From Sphingomonas sp. (lineage in GTDB: Bacteria; Pseudomonadota; Alphaproteobacteria; Sphingomonadales; Sphingomonadaceae), in NCBI RefSeq assembly GCF_019746665.1, contig NZ_JAIERS010000005.1, positions 186,001 to 250,000 of the forward strand: 64,000 nucleotides of DNA, written 5' to 3'. A program made the position numbers and the translations under genes. Positions 8,433 to 18,701 of the stretch are shown here, piece after piece. Within the stretch, counting starts at the first letter, position 1. Every line of letters begins with the position of its first letter. The notes under the pieces are model-generated. The model was not told the origin of the DNA. It did not search any database and saw only the letters and a list, made by a program, of their open reading frames with translations.

Positions 8433-8625
8433 TTTAAACTCCCTTTTTTTCAACAACCTATCTCTGCCACGGGAAATCCCGCCTGGCAACCCGGCTTGGG
8501 TTTTACCGTGCGAGACCGGTCAACACGCGGAAACCTGCGTACCCCCGCGGCTGTCGTCCTTAGCCTTGGCTGGTACAAAAATCACTAAAAAAATTGTGTC
8601 GCGCGAATGAAGGCGCCTTGCTCAT

Positions 8626-9387
8626 TTACGCCTGTTGCGGCGTTGCCACTGTCCAACGCTCGTCATTTTCCAAAGCCAGCGCAGTCAGTTCGCCACTAGC
8701 GTAAGCACCGGTATCGATCCCGATTCGATGCGGGCGCCATTCGACTTGGGGCGTGATGGTGTGGCCATGAACAACAATGCGCGGATGCGGCCCGGGATGA
8801 TCGAGAAACTCATCGCGAATCCAGCGCAGTTCAGCGACGCGCTGCTCAGGAAGCGCGACTCCGGGGCGAATCCCGGCGTGGACGAAGACATAATCGCCAA
8901 GCTCGATCATGTCCTCGAAGCTTTCCAGGAAGGTGCGATGCGCAGGCGGAACCAGGCCGGGGAGCGCGTCGAGCAGTTCGCCGAAATCGAGCGCGTTGTA
9001 CGTGGCCTCGTCCATCCCATAGCTCAGGATCGTCTCGCGTCCCCCGACCCGCGCGAACAGCCGCAGCGCGCGTTCATCGCCGTCCAGCGAGCGCAGCAGC
9101 AATTCCTCGTGGTTGCCCATCAGGAAGCGACACGGCCCTTGCGTGGCGAGTTGCATCGCGCGCTCGACCACCGCCGCGGATTGCGGACCACGATCGATCA
9201 GATCGCCAAGGAAGATAAGCTGTAGCTCGGCCGAGGGGCGCGCCGCGTCGTCGGCCTCGATCAGTTCGAGCAGCGTATCGAGCAGGTCGAGCCGGCCGTG
9301 AATGTCGCCGATCACATAGACGCGCTGGCCGGGCGGAATGCGGCCGGGGGCGGTGGGCTTGGCGGCTTTTCGAAACAGTTTGAGCAT
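8626..9387 (-). CDS. Metallophosphoesterase, serine/threonine protein phosphatase-like
   Basis: 253-residue calcineurin-like phosphatase. Metal-binding motifs are in order: GDIHG (27-31), GDLIDRG, GNHEE, and a later VHGH. This is the PrpA/ApaH-like bacterial PPP family, which removes phosphate from Ser/Thr proteins or hydrolyses nucleoside polyphosphates. The substrate cannot be told from sequence. It is cytosolic and monocistronic, lying between the mini-protein and a UDP-sugar epimerase. Confidence 0.9.
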   Translation of the reverse strand: MLKLFRKAAKPTAPGRIPPGQRVYVIGDIHGRLDLLDTLLELIEADDAARPSAELQLIFLGDLIDRGPQSAAVVERAMQLATQGPCRFLMGNHEELLLRSLDGDERALRLFARVGGRETILSYGMDEATYNALDFGELLDALPGLVPPAHRTFLESFEDMIELGDYVFVHAGIRPGVALPEQRVAELRWIRDEFLDHPGPHPRIVVHGHTITPQVEWRPHRIGIDTGAYASGELTALALENDERWTVATPQQA

Positions 9388-9470
9388 TGGGCGACGGACC
9401 GTGGCCCCAATCGGGGGCGAACGCGCGCGATAGGCGAAGCGCGGCGCCGCGACAACCGCCGATGCCGTGC

Positions 9471-10490
9471 CTAGCGGAGACGATCCCCGTAATAATCGCG
9501 ATACCAGGCGACGAACCGCGGGACGCCCACCGCGGGCGGCGTTTCCGGCACGCGCCCGATCAGCGCGCGCAGCAGGTGATTCGATGCTTCGGTCACTTCG
9601 ACGTCGCCGGCTTGCATCGGCATCATGTTCTTGATCGCGGGCTTGCCGAGCGCGCGCTCGATCTCGGCGATGAAATCGAGCAGCCGCGTCTGCCGCCCGC
9701 CGCCAATGTTCACCACCCGGAACGGCGCGACCGGCGAGAGCGAATCACCCGCCATGCGCGTCTTGCCCGGCACCGCTTCCGCGAGCCCCAGGATCGCCGC
9801 GACCAGATCGTCGACGAAGGTGAAGTCGCGCGCCATGTCGCCGTTGTTGTAAACGTCGATCGCGCGGCCGGCGGCGATCGCGTCGGTGAATTTGAACGGC
9901 GCCATGTCCGGCCGACCCCAGGGGCCATAGACCGTGAAGAAGCGGAAATAAGTGGCGGGGATGGCGAACAAGTGGCTGTAGCTATGGCCGATCAGCTCGG
10001 TCGCGCCCTTGGTGGCGGCGTACAGGCTCACCGGCTTCTGGATCGCCTGCCCTTCGTCGAAGGGAATATGGGTATTCGCGCCATAGACCGAGCTGGTCGA
10101 GGAAATCAGCAGATGCTCAACCGGGTGGTGGCGCGCGAGTTCGAGCAGGTTGAACGTGCCGACGACATTGGTGTCGATATACTCGCGCGGATGGTCGATG
10201 CTGTAGCGCACGCCGGGTTGCGCGGCGAGGTGGATGACGATGCCCGGCGCGAAGCCGGTCCACACCGTCCGCAGCGCGTCCATGTCCTGGATCGACAGGC
10301 GGTGCAGCGCGAAGCCCGGTTGCGCCAGCAATCGCGCCGCGCGATCCTCCTTCAGCCGCACGTCGTAATAGGGCGAGAAATTGTCGATGCCGCACACCGT
10401 GGCACCGGCGGCGAGCAGCTGCTGGCAGGTGTGATAGCCGATAAAGCCCGCGGCCCCGGTCACCAGCACCTTCGCGCCTTGCAAGCCCAC
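9471..10490 (-). CDS. UDP-glucuronate 4-epimerase-type NAD-dependent epimerase
   Basis: 339-residue extended SDR. It has the NAD-binding motif TGAAGFIG (11-18), the catalytic region STSSVYG and YAATK, and the substrate signature FFTVYGPWGRPDMAPFKF. These are typical of LpsL/UGE enzymes that interconvert UDP-glucuronate and UDP-galacturonate for LPS or capsule. The start is GTG 10490, preceded by GGAGAA. It lies near wecC and wecB on the same strand, separated by a divergently oriented protease gene, which supports a surface-polysaccharide precursor role. Confidence 0.9.
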   Translation of the reverse strand: MGLQGAKVLVTGAAGFIGYHTCQQLLAAGATVCGIDNFSPYYDVRLKEDRAARLLAQPGFALHRLSIQDMDALRTVWTGFAPGIVIHLAAQPGVRYSIDHPREYIDTNVVGTFNLLELARHHPVEHLLISSTSSVYGANTHIPFDEGQAIQKPVSLYAATKGATELIGHSYSHLFAIPATYFRFFTVYGPWGRPDMAPFKFTDAIAAGRAIDVYNNGDMARDFTFVDDLVAAILGLAEAVPGKTRMAGDSLSPVAPFRVVNIGGGRQTRLLDFIAEIERALGKPAIKNMMPMQAGDVEVTEASNHLLRALIGRVPETPPAVGVPRFVAWYRDYYGDRLR

Positions 10491-10618
10491 GCTATTCTCC
10501 CCGTGAAGGCCGGTGTCGCCTGAGCGACCGGCATGACGATCGTGCCGTAACAGCCGAATGCTTACCAGCGGTTACCCAAGTGGATGACTGCGCGAGCGAG
10601 GGCGGCTAGGGAAGGGGG

Positions 10619-11608
10619 ATGCGGTTGCTGCTCCCCTTATTCGCGCTGATCGCCGTGACGCCGGGCGCGAGCGCGGCCCCCGGGGTCGAGCCCGCGACGC
10701 TCGAGTCGCTGCGGGCGGCGGACGCACGGCTGGCGGGGATCGCGTATCGGCTGACGACCCGCAACGCCGCCTTGTGCCGCGATCTCGAGCCCGAGCTGGG
10801 GCTGCAATTTCATACCCTTGCCCAGTATCAACCGGCAGCGCGGGGCAGTGCCAGGACGGTCTTCGGCTTCGCCGCGCCGGTCGCGGTCGAGCTCGTGCTG
10901 CCCGAATCCCCCGCGGGGCAGGCCGGGGCACGCCCGGACGATGCCTTGCTCGCGATCGACGGCGCGCCGCTCGATACCCCCGCGCCGGGTGACGCGCCGG
11001 CATCGACCGGCGTGCGCGATGCGCTGTTCGCCCGGCTCGCGGCCCGCGCTCCCGATCGACCGATCCGACTGACCCTGGCCGGGGCGCCGGGCCGGCGCGA
11101 CTTAAGCATCACCCCAATTCCCGCCTGCCGCGCGCTCGCCGAGGTGACCTTCGAGCGCGACAGCTACGCGCTCGAATCAGGCATCATCGCGATCGCCGCG
11201 CGGTCGATCGAGCGATTCGACGAGCAGGGCCTCGCGGTGGTGATGGCGCATGAGCTTGGCCATCTGATCCTGAAGACCCAGGCCCGGCTGGCGGCGGCCG
11301 GGGTGAAGAGCGGGGCGCTGGTTGGCGAACTGGGCCGTAACGCGCGCTTACGCAAGCAGGGCGAGCTGGAGGCGGACGAGCTCGCGGTCGCCCTGCTCTA
11401 TAACGCGGGTTACCCGGTCGATCTGGCGGCGCGTTTCTATCGCGGGCCGGGCAGGGCGCTCGATTACGGGCTGTTCCGCGATCGCGGCACCCCTGCAAGC
11501 AGCGAGCGGATCAAGGTGAGCGAGGCGGCCGCGGCGGCGATTCCGGCCGGCGCGGCGCGGCCGGTCGTGCCGGCGATCCTGGCGGCGCGCGATCGGCCGA
11601 TAGAGTAG
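10619..11608 (+). CDS. Exported M48-family metallopeptidase with an embedded PDZ-like domain
   Basis: 329 residues with a signal peptide (~1-20, ending GASA). A PDZ-like segment lies at about 80-160 (ESPAGQAGARPDDALLAIDG). The zinc site is H211-E-L-G-H215, with the third ligand region E249-x3-D253, as in M48 peptidases. The likely role is periplasmic protein quality control, in the style of BepA/LoiP; this is inferred from family. A good SD (GGGAAGGGGG) sits just upstream. It is the only plus-strand gene between UGE and wecC. Confidence 0.87.
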   Translation: MRLLLPLFALIAVTPGASAAPGVEPATLESLRAADARLAGIAYRLTTRNAALCRDLEPELGLQFHTLAQYQPAARGSARTVFGFAAPVAVELVLPESPAGQAGARPDDALLAIDGAPLDTPAPGDAPASTGVRDALFARLAARAPDRPIRLTLAGAPGRRDLSITPIPACRALAEVTFERDSYALESGIIAIAARSIERFDEQGLAVVMAHELGHLILKTQARLAAAGVKSGALVGELGRNARLRKQGELEADELAVALLYNAGYPVDLAARFYRGPGRALDYGLFRDRGTPASSERIKVSEAAAAAIPAGAARPVVPAILAARDRPIE

Positions 11609-11616
11609 CGCCGGGT

Positions 11617-12915
11617 TCAGCTCGCCAGCCGCAGATCGGCCGGCTCCATCGCTGGCGCGGGCTGATCGGGCCAGATGCCGCGCGTATCGTACACGAACTT
11701 GCGCGCGCGCTCGTCGAGCGGGACCGACTTGAACAGTTCGTGATCGACCAGCACCACCATCACCGGGCAGCTTTCGATCGCCTCGTCGAGGTCGATCAGC
11801 TTGGCGCCGGTGCCCGCGAACACCGGCGGCAGCGCGCGCGCGAAGGGCTCGACGATCCGCACCCGCTCGCCGAAGCGCCGGGCAAGCGCGAGCGCGACCT
11901 TCAGCGCCGGGCTTTCGCGAAAATCATCGATATTCGCCTTGAAGGCGAGCCCCATGCACGCGACAGGCAGGCCCGGATGCGCCTCGATCAGCGCGGTCGC
12001 GCGCTCGATCGCGTAATCGCACTTGCCGTCATTCACTTCGCGCGCGGTGCGGATCAGCGGGGTGTGCTCGGGCGCCTGCGCGACGAGGAACCAGGGATCG
12101 ACCGCGATGCAATGCCCGCCCACGCCCGGGCCGGGCGCCAGGATGTTGACGCGCGGGTGGCGGTTGGCGAGGCGGATCACCTCCCACACATCGACCCCCA
12201 TCTGATCGGCGACGAGGCTCAATTCGTTGGCGAAGGCGATGTTCACGTCGCGAAAGGCGTTTTCGGTGAGCTTGGTCATCTCCGCCGCGCGCGCGCTGGT
12301 GGTGACGCAGGCCCCGCGCACGAAGCGGCGGTAGAAGCTCAGCGCCTTGCGCGCGCAGCGCGGGGTGATGCCACCGATCACCCGATCATTGTCGATCAGC
12401 TCGACCAGGATGCGGCCCGGCAGCACGCGTTCGGGGCAATAGGCGATCGCGACATCGGCCAGTTCACGCGTCAGCCCCGGCATCTTCAGATCGGGGCGCA
12501 GCCGCGCGAGCAGATCGCGCACCTGTTCGGTGGTGCCGACCGGCGAGGTCGATTCGAGGATCACGACATCGCCCGCCTTCAGCACCGCCGCCACGTTGGT
12601 CGCGGCCTTCAGCACATAGCCGATATCGGGCTGATGGCCTTCCTTGAACGGCGTCGGCACCGCGATCACGAACACGTCGGCGGGTTCGATCTGGGTCGCG
12701 GCGCGCAACGAACCGCGCGCGACCACGCCCGAGACGAGGCCGTCGAGATCGACTTCCTCGATATGCACCTTGCCCGAGTTGACGGTGGCGACCACCTCTT
12801 CGGACACGTCGATGCCGAGCACGGGCACGCCGGTGCGGGCGATCACCGCCGCCGTCGGCAGGCCGATATAGCCGAGGCCGACGACGCAAACCTTGATGTC
12901 AGAGCCCGAAACCAT
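11617..12915 (-). CDS. wecC: UDP-N-acetyl-D-mannosamine dehydrogenase
   Basis: 432 residues. It oxidises UDP-ManNAc to UDP-ManNAcA, a precursor of acidic polysaccharides. It has the N-terminal NAD motif GLGYIGLPTA, the substrate-lysine region, and the catalytic cysteine in GPGVGGHCIAVDPWF. A longer frame exists upstream, but homology begins at SDIKVCVVGLGYIG, so ATG 12915 is chosen. This start lies 17 bases inside the 3' end of wecB, so the two are coupled and act consecutively. Confidence 0.93.
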   Translation of the reverse strand: MVSGSDIKVCVVGLGYIGLPTAAVIARTGVPVLGIDVSEEVVATVNSGKVHIEEVDLDGLVSGVVARGSLRAATQIEPADVFVIAVPTPFKEGHQPDIGYVLKAATNVAAVLKAGDVVILESTSPVGTTEQVRDLLARLRPDLKMPGLTRELADVAIAYCPERVLPGRILVELIDNDRVIGGITPRCARKALSFYRRFVRGACVTTSARAAEMTKLTENAFRDVNIAFANELSLVADQMGVDVWEVIRLANRHPRVNILAPGPGVGGHCIAVDPWFLVAQAPEHTPLIRTAREVNDGKCDYAIERATALIEAHPGLPVACMGLAFKANIDDFRESPALKVALALARRFGERVRIVEPFARALPPVFAGTGAKLIDLDEAIESCPVMVVLVDHELFKSVPLDERARKFVYDTRGIWPDQPAPAMEPADLRLAS

Positions 12916-14041
12916 CCGCCACGATCCTCGCAATACGTGCCGAGGCATGGCCATCGCCGAACGGATTGTGCGCGCGGGCCATCGCCTGATGCGCGGCACC
13001 ATCGTCGAGCAGCGTAAAGATTTCGGAAACGATGCGGGCTTCGTCGGCGCCGATCAGCCGGGCGGTGCCGGCGGCGACGCCTTCGGGGCGCTCGGTCGTC
13101 TCGCGCATCACCAGCACGGGCTTGCCGAGCGCGGGGGCTTCCTCCTGCACCCCGCCCGAATCGGTGAGGACGATGTGCGCGAGGCCCAAAGCGCGGACGA
13201 AATGCGGGTAATCGAGCGGATTGATCCGGGCGATGTTGGCGTGGTCGCCCAGGATGCGGTCCATCACCTGCACGACATTGGGGTTGGGGTGGACCGGGAA
13301 GAGAATCGCCACGTCGCCTCGCGCGGCGATGCGGGCGAGCGCGCGGGCGATCGCCTCCATCCCGCCGCCGAAATTCTCGCGCCGATGGGTGGTGACGAGG
13401 ATCAGCCGCTTGCCGGCGAAGCGCGCGGCGATCGCATCAAGGCCGGCGGCGAGCGCGGGTTGCTCGCCGAGCCGCGCCTGGGTGGCGAGCAGCGCATCGA
13501 TCACGGTGTTGCCGGTGACGTGGATGTGCGCCGGCGCGATGTTTTCGCGGGCGAGCGCATCGGCGGCGGTTTGGGTGGGGGCGAAATGCTGGTCGGCGAT
13601 CGGCGCGACGATCCGGCGGTTCACCTCTTCGGGGAAGGGCTGGTAGATGTCGCCCGAGCGCAATCCCGCCTCGACATGGCTGACGGGGATGCGCCGGTAG
13701 TAAGCGGCGAGCGCGCCGACCATCGCGGTCGCGGTATCGCCCTGCACGATCACCCGATCGGGCCGCTCGGCGTCCATCACTTCGCCCAAGCCGGTCAGCA
13801 GCCGCGCGGTCAGCCGGTCGAGCGTCTGGCCGGGCTCCATCAGGTCGAGATCGATGTCGGGCGTGATGCCTGCGATCGCCAGCACCTGATCGAGCAGCCC
13901 GCGATGCTGCGCGGTGACGCAGCTGCGCACGCTCAGGTCGCCACGCGCCTGCAGCGCGCGGACGACGGGGAACAGCTTGATCGCCTCCGGCCGGGTACCG
14001 AAGACGACGAGGATTTTGGGGAGGACTTTGGGCGCGGCCAT
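12899..14041 (-). CDS. wecB: Non-hydrolysing UDP-N-acetylglucosamine 2-epimerase
   Basis: 380 residues. It converts UDP-GlcNAc to UDP-ManNAc, the substrate of the downstream WecC. The N-terminal signature GTRPEAIKLFPVV and the later TDSGGVQEEAP are characteristic of the two-Rossmann-domain WecB/MnaA family. It overlaps wecC by 17 bases, a clear two-gene operon on the minus strand. The polymer that uses ManNAcA is not encoded here; the exopolysaccharide genes at the left end are one candidate destination. Confidence 0.94.
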   Translation of the reverse strand: MAAPKVLPKILVVFGTRPEAIKLFPVVRALQARGDLSVRSCVTAQHRGLLDQVLAIAGITPDIDLDLMEPGQTLDRLTARLLTGLGEVMDAERPDRVIVQGDTATAMVGALAAYYRRIPVSHVEAGLRSGDIYQPFPEEVNRRIVAPIADQHFAPTQTAADALARENIAPAHIHVTGNTVIDALLATQARLGEQPALAAGLDAIAARFAGKRLILVTTHRRENFGGGMEAIARALARIAARGDVAILFPVHPNPNVVQVMDRILGDHANIARINPLDYPHFVRALGLAHIVLTDSGGVQEEAPALGKPVLVMRETTERPEGVAAGTARLIGADEARIVSEIFTLLDDGAAHQAMARAHNPFGDGHASARIARIVADGFGL

Positions 14042-14106
14042 GCCCGCCGCTTTAGCGCGACGTGCTTAAGGCGCGGATAATGCCGTTCCCGGGCGGCGGG
14101 CGGGGC

Positions 14107-15534
14107 TCAGCGGGTTCCGTCGGGGAGCGAATCGGTGCCCGTCGCCTGGAACAGCGCGACCGTGTCGCTCAGCCGCGCGGCGCGGGCCTGGACGAGGGCT
14201 TGCGCCGCTTGCGCGTCCGCCGCCGAGGCGCTCAGCAGTTGCAGCGTCCCGACCTGCCCCAGCCGGGCCTGGCGGCGGGTGAAGTCGAGCGATTGCGCGG
14301 CCGCCGTGCGCGCCCGGACCGCCGCGTCCAGCGCGGTGGCGTCGGTGCGCAGCCCCGCGAGCGCGTCATCCACGTCGAGATAGGCCTGGAGCGCCGCCGC
14401 GCGATATTGCGCCTGCGCGCCTTCCAGCGCCGCCTCGGCCGCGCGCTGGCGGGCCTTCAGCGCGCCTGAATGAAAGATCGGCTGCGAAATCCCGCCGACC
14501 ACCGAGAAGAACAGATTGCCCGGCACGAACAGGCTGCCGATCCGCTCGGTCGCGCCGCCGAAGCTGCCGTTGAGCGTGAGTTGCGGCAGGCGCGCGGCGA
14601 TCGCGGCGCCGACATCGTTCGCCGCGCCCTCCACCGCCGCCTGCGCCGCGCGGACATCGGGACGGTGGGCGACGATCTCGCCGGGGAGCGACAGCGGCAG
14701 CCGGTCGGGCAGGGTGAGCGCGTCGAGTCCCGGCAGCGCCGGCAGCGCGCTGCCCGCGGGGGTGCCGATCAGCGTCTGGATCAGCGCGCGCTGGTGCTGG
14801 CGGGCGCGCTCGAGCGGTGGCAGCACGGCTTCGGCATTGGCGAGCGCGGTCGCCTGCTGCGCGACATCGGCCTGGCCAAGTTCGCCCAAGCGCTGGCGCG
14901 CCTCGATCAGGCGGAGGATTTCGCGGTTGCTGGTGATGCTCGCCTGCGCCGCCTGATACTGCGCATCGAGCGCCGCCTGGGCGATCACCGCGACGACGAG
15001 GTTGCTCACCACGGTCGTGCGCGCCGCATCGAGCTGGAACGCCGCCGCCCGCGTCCGCGCCCGTGCCGAGCGCAGCTGGTTGCGCCCCAGCCCGAACAGG
15101 TCGACCGGATAGCTGACCGAGAGCGTCGCGGTGCTGAGGGTATAGTCATTCTCGGTCACGTCGATCAGCGGCGACGAGATGCGATTCGACACGCGGCTGC
15201 GATCGGCGGTGAAGCCCGCGTCGAGCTGCGGCCCGAGATCGCCCTTCACCGCCCGCGCCAGCGCGCGCGCCTGCTTGAGCGAGGCCTGCGCGGCGGCGAG
15301 ATCGTTGTTGGCGGCGAGTGCCTGATCGACCAGCGCGTTCAGTTCCGCGCTGCCGAACCGCTTCCACCAGCCGCGCTCGACCAGCGAGCCCGCGACCAGG
15401 GTCTGCGCCCCGCCGCTCGCCGGGGCGATCGTCTCGCCGGCGCGCTCGGGCGGCTTGGCGACCGACAGGTCGGGCTTGGGGCCGGGGGTGCAGGCGCTGG
15501 CGAGCAGCAGCGCGAGGATCAGGGCGCGCTTCAT
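14107..15534 (-). CDS. Outer membrane efflux lipoprotein (NodT/OprM/CusC type)
   Basis: 475 residues. The signal peptide ends in a lipobox (LASAC, acylated Cys at about residue 15). Two TolC-like repeats of long alpha-helical hairpins follow. As the trimeric outer membrane channel it would complete the tripartite pump encoded just upstream. Its ATG overlaps the stop of the RND gene by four bases (ATGA). Confidence 0.92.
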   Translation of the reverse strand: MKRALILALLLASACTPGPKPDLSVAKPPERAGETIAPASGGAQTLVAGSLVERGWWKRFGSAELNALVDQALAANNDLAAAQASLKQARALARAVKGDLGPQLDAGFTADRSRVSNRISSPLIDVTENDYTLSTATLSVSYPVDLFGLGRNQLRSARARTRAAAFQLDAARTTVVSNLVVAVIAQAALDAQYQAAQASITSNREILRLIEARQRLGELGQADVAQQATALANAEAVLPPLERARQHQRALIQTLIGTPAGSALPALPGLDALTLPDRLPLSLPGEIVAHRPDVRAAQAAVEGAANDVGAAIAARLPQLTLNGSFGGATERIGSLFVPGNLFFSVVGGISQPIFHSGALKARQRAAEAALEGAQAQYRAAALQAYLDVDDALAGLRTDATALDAAVRARTAAAQSLDFTRRQARLGQVGTLQLLSASAADAQAAQALVQARAARLSDTVALFQATGTDSLPDGTR

Positions 15535-18500
15535 GCGATCGCTCCCTGCGATGCGTCGTCGATCGGCGGGTGGTACAGCTCGACCGGCACCGACATATGG
15601 CGGGAGAAGAGCTCGATCAGTACCGGCAGCACCAGCAGGATCAGCACCGGCGCCGCCGTCATCCCGCCGACCACCACCAGCGCGAGCGGCTTCTGCACCT
15701 GGCTGCCGATGCCGGTGGAAAGCGCCGCCGGCAGCAGCCCGATCGCGGCGGCGAGGCAGGTCATCACCACCGGGCGTAGCGAATTGCGCACCGTCGCCGC
15801 CATCGCCAACTCCCTGCTAAGCCCGTTCTCCAGATTCTGGTTATAGGTCGTCACCACCAGAATCCCGTCCATCACCGCGATACCGAATAGGGCGACGAAC
15901 CCGATCGCCGCCGAGATGCTGAACGGCGTGCCCGTCAGCGCGAGCGCCAGCACCCCGCCGATCACCGCCATCGGGATCACCGAGAAGGCGAGCAGGCTGT
16001 CGCGGATCGAGCGGAAGTTCATGTAGAGCAGCACCAGGATCAGCCCCAGGCTGATCGGCACCACCACCGACAGGCGATTGATCGCGTCGGTCAGGTTGCC
16101 CAGCTCGCCCGCCCATTCGAGGTGATAGCCCGGCGGCAGGACGACATGCCTGGCGATGTTCGCCTGGATTTCGCCCACCGTGCCGCCCAGGTCGCGGTCG
16201 CGCACCGAGAAGCGGATCGGGACATAGCGTTCCTGATGCTCGCGGTAGATGAACGACGCGCCCGAGGTGAGCCGGATCGTCGCGACCGCCGAGAGCGGTA
16301 CCGGCACCGATCCCGTGCCGCTGGGGTTGGGCGCGGCGACGGTGATGTTGCGGATCGCGGTCAAGTCACTGCGCTGGCCCTGTTGCAGCCGCACGACGAT
16401 CGGGAAGTGCCGGTCGGTGCCGGGCTCGTACAGGTCGGACACGCTCGCCCCGCCGATCGCCGCCGAGAGGGTGGTGTTGATGTCGTCGGGGGTCAGCCCG
16501 AAGCGCGCGGCGGCGACGCGGTCGATGTCGATCCGCACCGTCGGCTGGCCGAGCGACGAGGAGACCGCGAGATCGGCGACGCCGCGCACGGTGGCCGCCT
16601 GCGCCTTGATCTGATCGGCGAGTTTCACCAGCGTCATCAGATCGGGGCCGAACACCTTGATCGAATTGGCGCCCTTCACCCCTGACGTGGCTTCCTCGAC
16701 ATTGTCCTGGATATATTGGGTGAATTCCAGATCGACGCCGGGATAGCGCGCCTTGATCTTGTTCTGGATCTCGTTGGTCAGGCTGTCCTTGGTCACGCCC
16801 GCCGGCCATTCCTCGGCGGGCTTCAAGGGCGTGTAGAATTCGGCGTTGAAAAAGCCGGTCGCATCGGTGCCGTCATCGGGGCGGCCATGCGTCGTCAGCA
16901 CCCGCTGCACCTCGGGATAGCTGGCGATGATCCGGCGGATGCCGTTCACCACCGGCTGCCCCGCCTCGATCGAGACCGAGGGCGGGAGCGTCGCGCGGAT
17001 ATAGAGATTGCCTTCCTCCAGATGTGGCAGGAACTCGACCCCCAGCTCGCGCACCGCGACCGCGGCGGTCACCAGCATCACCCCGGCGATGCCGAGCGTC
17101 GCCAGCCGGTTGGTGAGCGCCCAGGCGGCGGCGGGTTCATAGGCCTGGCGCAGCTTGCGCACGATCCACGTCTCCACCTCGTCCAGATCGTCGGGCAGGA
17201 TCATCGCCGAGAGCACGGGCGAGACGGTGAAGGTCGCGATCAGCCCGCCGGCGATCGCATAGGCATAGGTTTTCGCCATCGGGCCGAAGATATGGCCCTC
17301 CACCCCGGTCAGCGTGAACAGCGGCAGGAAGCTGGCGATGATGATCGCGGCGGCGAAGAAGATGCCGCGGCTCACGTCGTTCGCGCCGCCAAGCACCGCC
17401 GAGAAGCGGTTGGCGGGGGTGAAGTGGCTGCGCCCGCCGCGCACCAGCGCCGCGCGTTCGACCATGTGGCGGAAGATGTTCTCCACCATGATCACGCTCG
17501 CATCCACCACCAGCCCGAAATCGAGCGCGCCGACCGAGAGCAGGTTCGCCGATTCCCCCTGCACCGTCAGGATCAGCACCGCGAAGGAGAGGGCGAAGGG
17601 GATGGTGATCGCGACGATCACCGCGCTGCGCAGATTGCCGAGGAAAATCCATTGCAGCAGGAAGATCAGTACGATCCCTTCGATCAGATTGTGGGTGACG
17701 GTGTTGGTCGTCACCGAGATCAGGTCCGATCGGTCGTAGATGCGGGTCAGCTTGACGCCCGGGGGCAGCAGGCCGCTGTTGTTGATATTGTCGACCTCGG
17801 CCTTCACCGCCTTGATCGTCGGGAGTGATTGGGCGCCGCGCTGCATCAGCACGATGCCCATCACGATATCGTCATCCCGACCCTCGCCCGCGATGCCGAG
17901 GCGGGGGAGGTTGCCGATGCGGATTTGCGCCACGTCCTTCAGGAAGATGGGCGTGCCACCCGGCGAGCCGATCAGCACGTTCTTGATCGCCTCGACCGAC
18001 TGGATCAGGCCGATGCCGCGCACGATCGCCGCCTGCTGGCCGAAATTCACCGTCTGGCCGCCGACATTGTCGTCGCTTTTGTTGATGGCGGCGATCAGCT
18101 GCGGCATCGACAGCCCGGCCGCGACGAGCCGGTCGTTATCGACCACCACTTCATAGGCGCGCAGCTTGCCACCCCAGCCGGTGACGTCGATCACGCCGGG
18201 AATGCGCTTGAAGCGGCGCTGAAGCACCCAATCCTGCAGCGTCTTCAGGTCCATCACCGAATAGCCGGGCGGCGCGCTCAGCCGGTAGCGGAAGATTTCG
18301 CCCACCGCGCTCAGCGGCGAGATTTCCGGCTGGGCGTTGTTGGGCAGCGTGCCGATCTGCCCCAGCCGGTTGAGCACCAGCTGCTGCGCCTGCTGATAGT
18401 TCACGTCATAAGTGAACTGCACTTTCACGTCGGACAGGCCAAACAGCGAGATCGAGCGGACCGCCTTCACATTGGGCAGGCCGGCGATCGCGATTTCGAT

Positions 18501-18701
18501 CGGGGTGGTGACGTTGCGCTCGATCTCCTCGGCGGAAATGCCGGGGCTCTGCGTCACGACATCGACCAGCGGGGGGACGGGATCGGGATAAGCCTCGATA
18601 TTCAGATTGGCGAAGGCGACGCCGCCGGCCAGCACCATGCCGACCAGCAGCAACAGGATCAGGAAGCGCTGGCGCAGCGCGAGATCGACAAGACCGTTCA
18701 T
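15531..18701 (-). CDS. Heavy-metal-efflux-family RND permease (CzcA/CusA type)
   Basis: 1056 residues, the proton-driven inner membrane pump. TM1 lies near residues 10-30 and a second block of TM helices begins near 340. The TM4 proton-relay signature of the HME branch is intact: D394-FGLVV-D400 ... E407 (DFGLVVDASVIMVEN), equivalent to the essential acidic residues of CzcA. This separates it from the drug-exporting HAE branch. The metal cannot be predicted safely. It overlaps both partners by four bases, so the order is adaptor, pump, channel in one transcript. Confidence 0.94.
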   Translation of the reverse strand: MNGLVDLALRQRFLILLLLVGMVLAGGVAFANLNIEAYPDPVPPLVDVVTQSPGISAEEIERNVTTPIEIAIAGLPNVKAVRSISLFGLSDVKVQFTYDVNYQQAQQLVLNRLGQIGTLPNNAQPEISPLSAVGEIFRYRLSAPPGYSVMDLKTLQDWVLQRRFKRIPGVIDVTGWGGKLRAYEVVVDNDRLVAAGLSMPQLIAAINKSDDNVGGQTVNFGQQAAIVRGIGLIQSVEAIKNVLIGSPGGTPIFLKDVAQIRIGNLPRLGIAGEGRDDDIVMGIVLMQRGAQSLPTIKAVKAEVDNINNSGLLPPGVKLTRIYDRSDLISVTTNTVTHNLIEGIVLIFLLQWIFLGNLRSAVIVAITIPFALSFAVLILTVQGESANLLSVGALDFGLVVDASVIMVENIFRHMVERAALVRGGRSHFTPANRFSAVLGGANDVSRGIFFAAAIIIASFLPLFTLTGVEGHIFGPMAKTYAYAIAGGLIATFTVSPVLSAMILPDDLDEVETWIVRKLRQAYEPAAAWALTNRLATLGIAGVMLVTAAVAVRELGVEFLPHLEEGNLYIRATLPPSVSIEAGQPVVNGIRRIIASYPEVQRVLTTHGRPDDGTDATGFFNAEFYTPLKPAEEWPAGVTKDSLTNEIQNKIKARYPGVDLEFTQYIQDNVEEATSGVKGANSIKVFGPDLMTLVKLADQIKAQAATVRGVADLAVSSSLGQPTVRIDIDRVAAARFGLTPDDINTTLSAAIGGASVSDLYEPGTDRHFPIVVRLQQGQRSDLTAIRNITVAAPNPSGTGSVPVPLSAVATIRLTSGASFIYREHQERYVPIRFSVRDRDLGGTVGEIQANIARHVVLPPGYHLEWAGELGNLTDAINRLSVVVPISLGLILVLLYMNFRSIRDSLLAFSVIPMAVIGGVLALALTGTPFSISAAIGFVALFGIAVMDGILVVTTYNQNLENGLSRELAMAATVRNSLRPVVMTCLAAAIGLLPAALSTGIGSQVQKPLALVVVGGMTAAPVLILLVLPVLIELFSRHMSVPVELYHPPIDDASQGAIA

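Noticed and set aside
11740..13017. 425-codon plus-strand frame opposite wecC
   Set aside because: Low-complexity Arg/His/Asp-rich product; wecC on the other strand is complete and has all family motifs.
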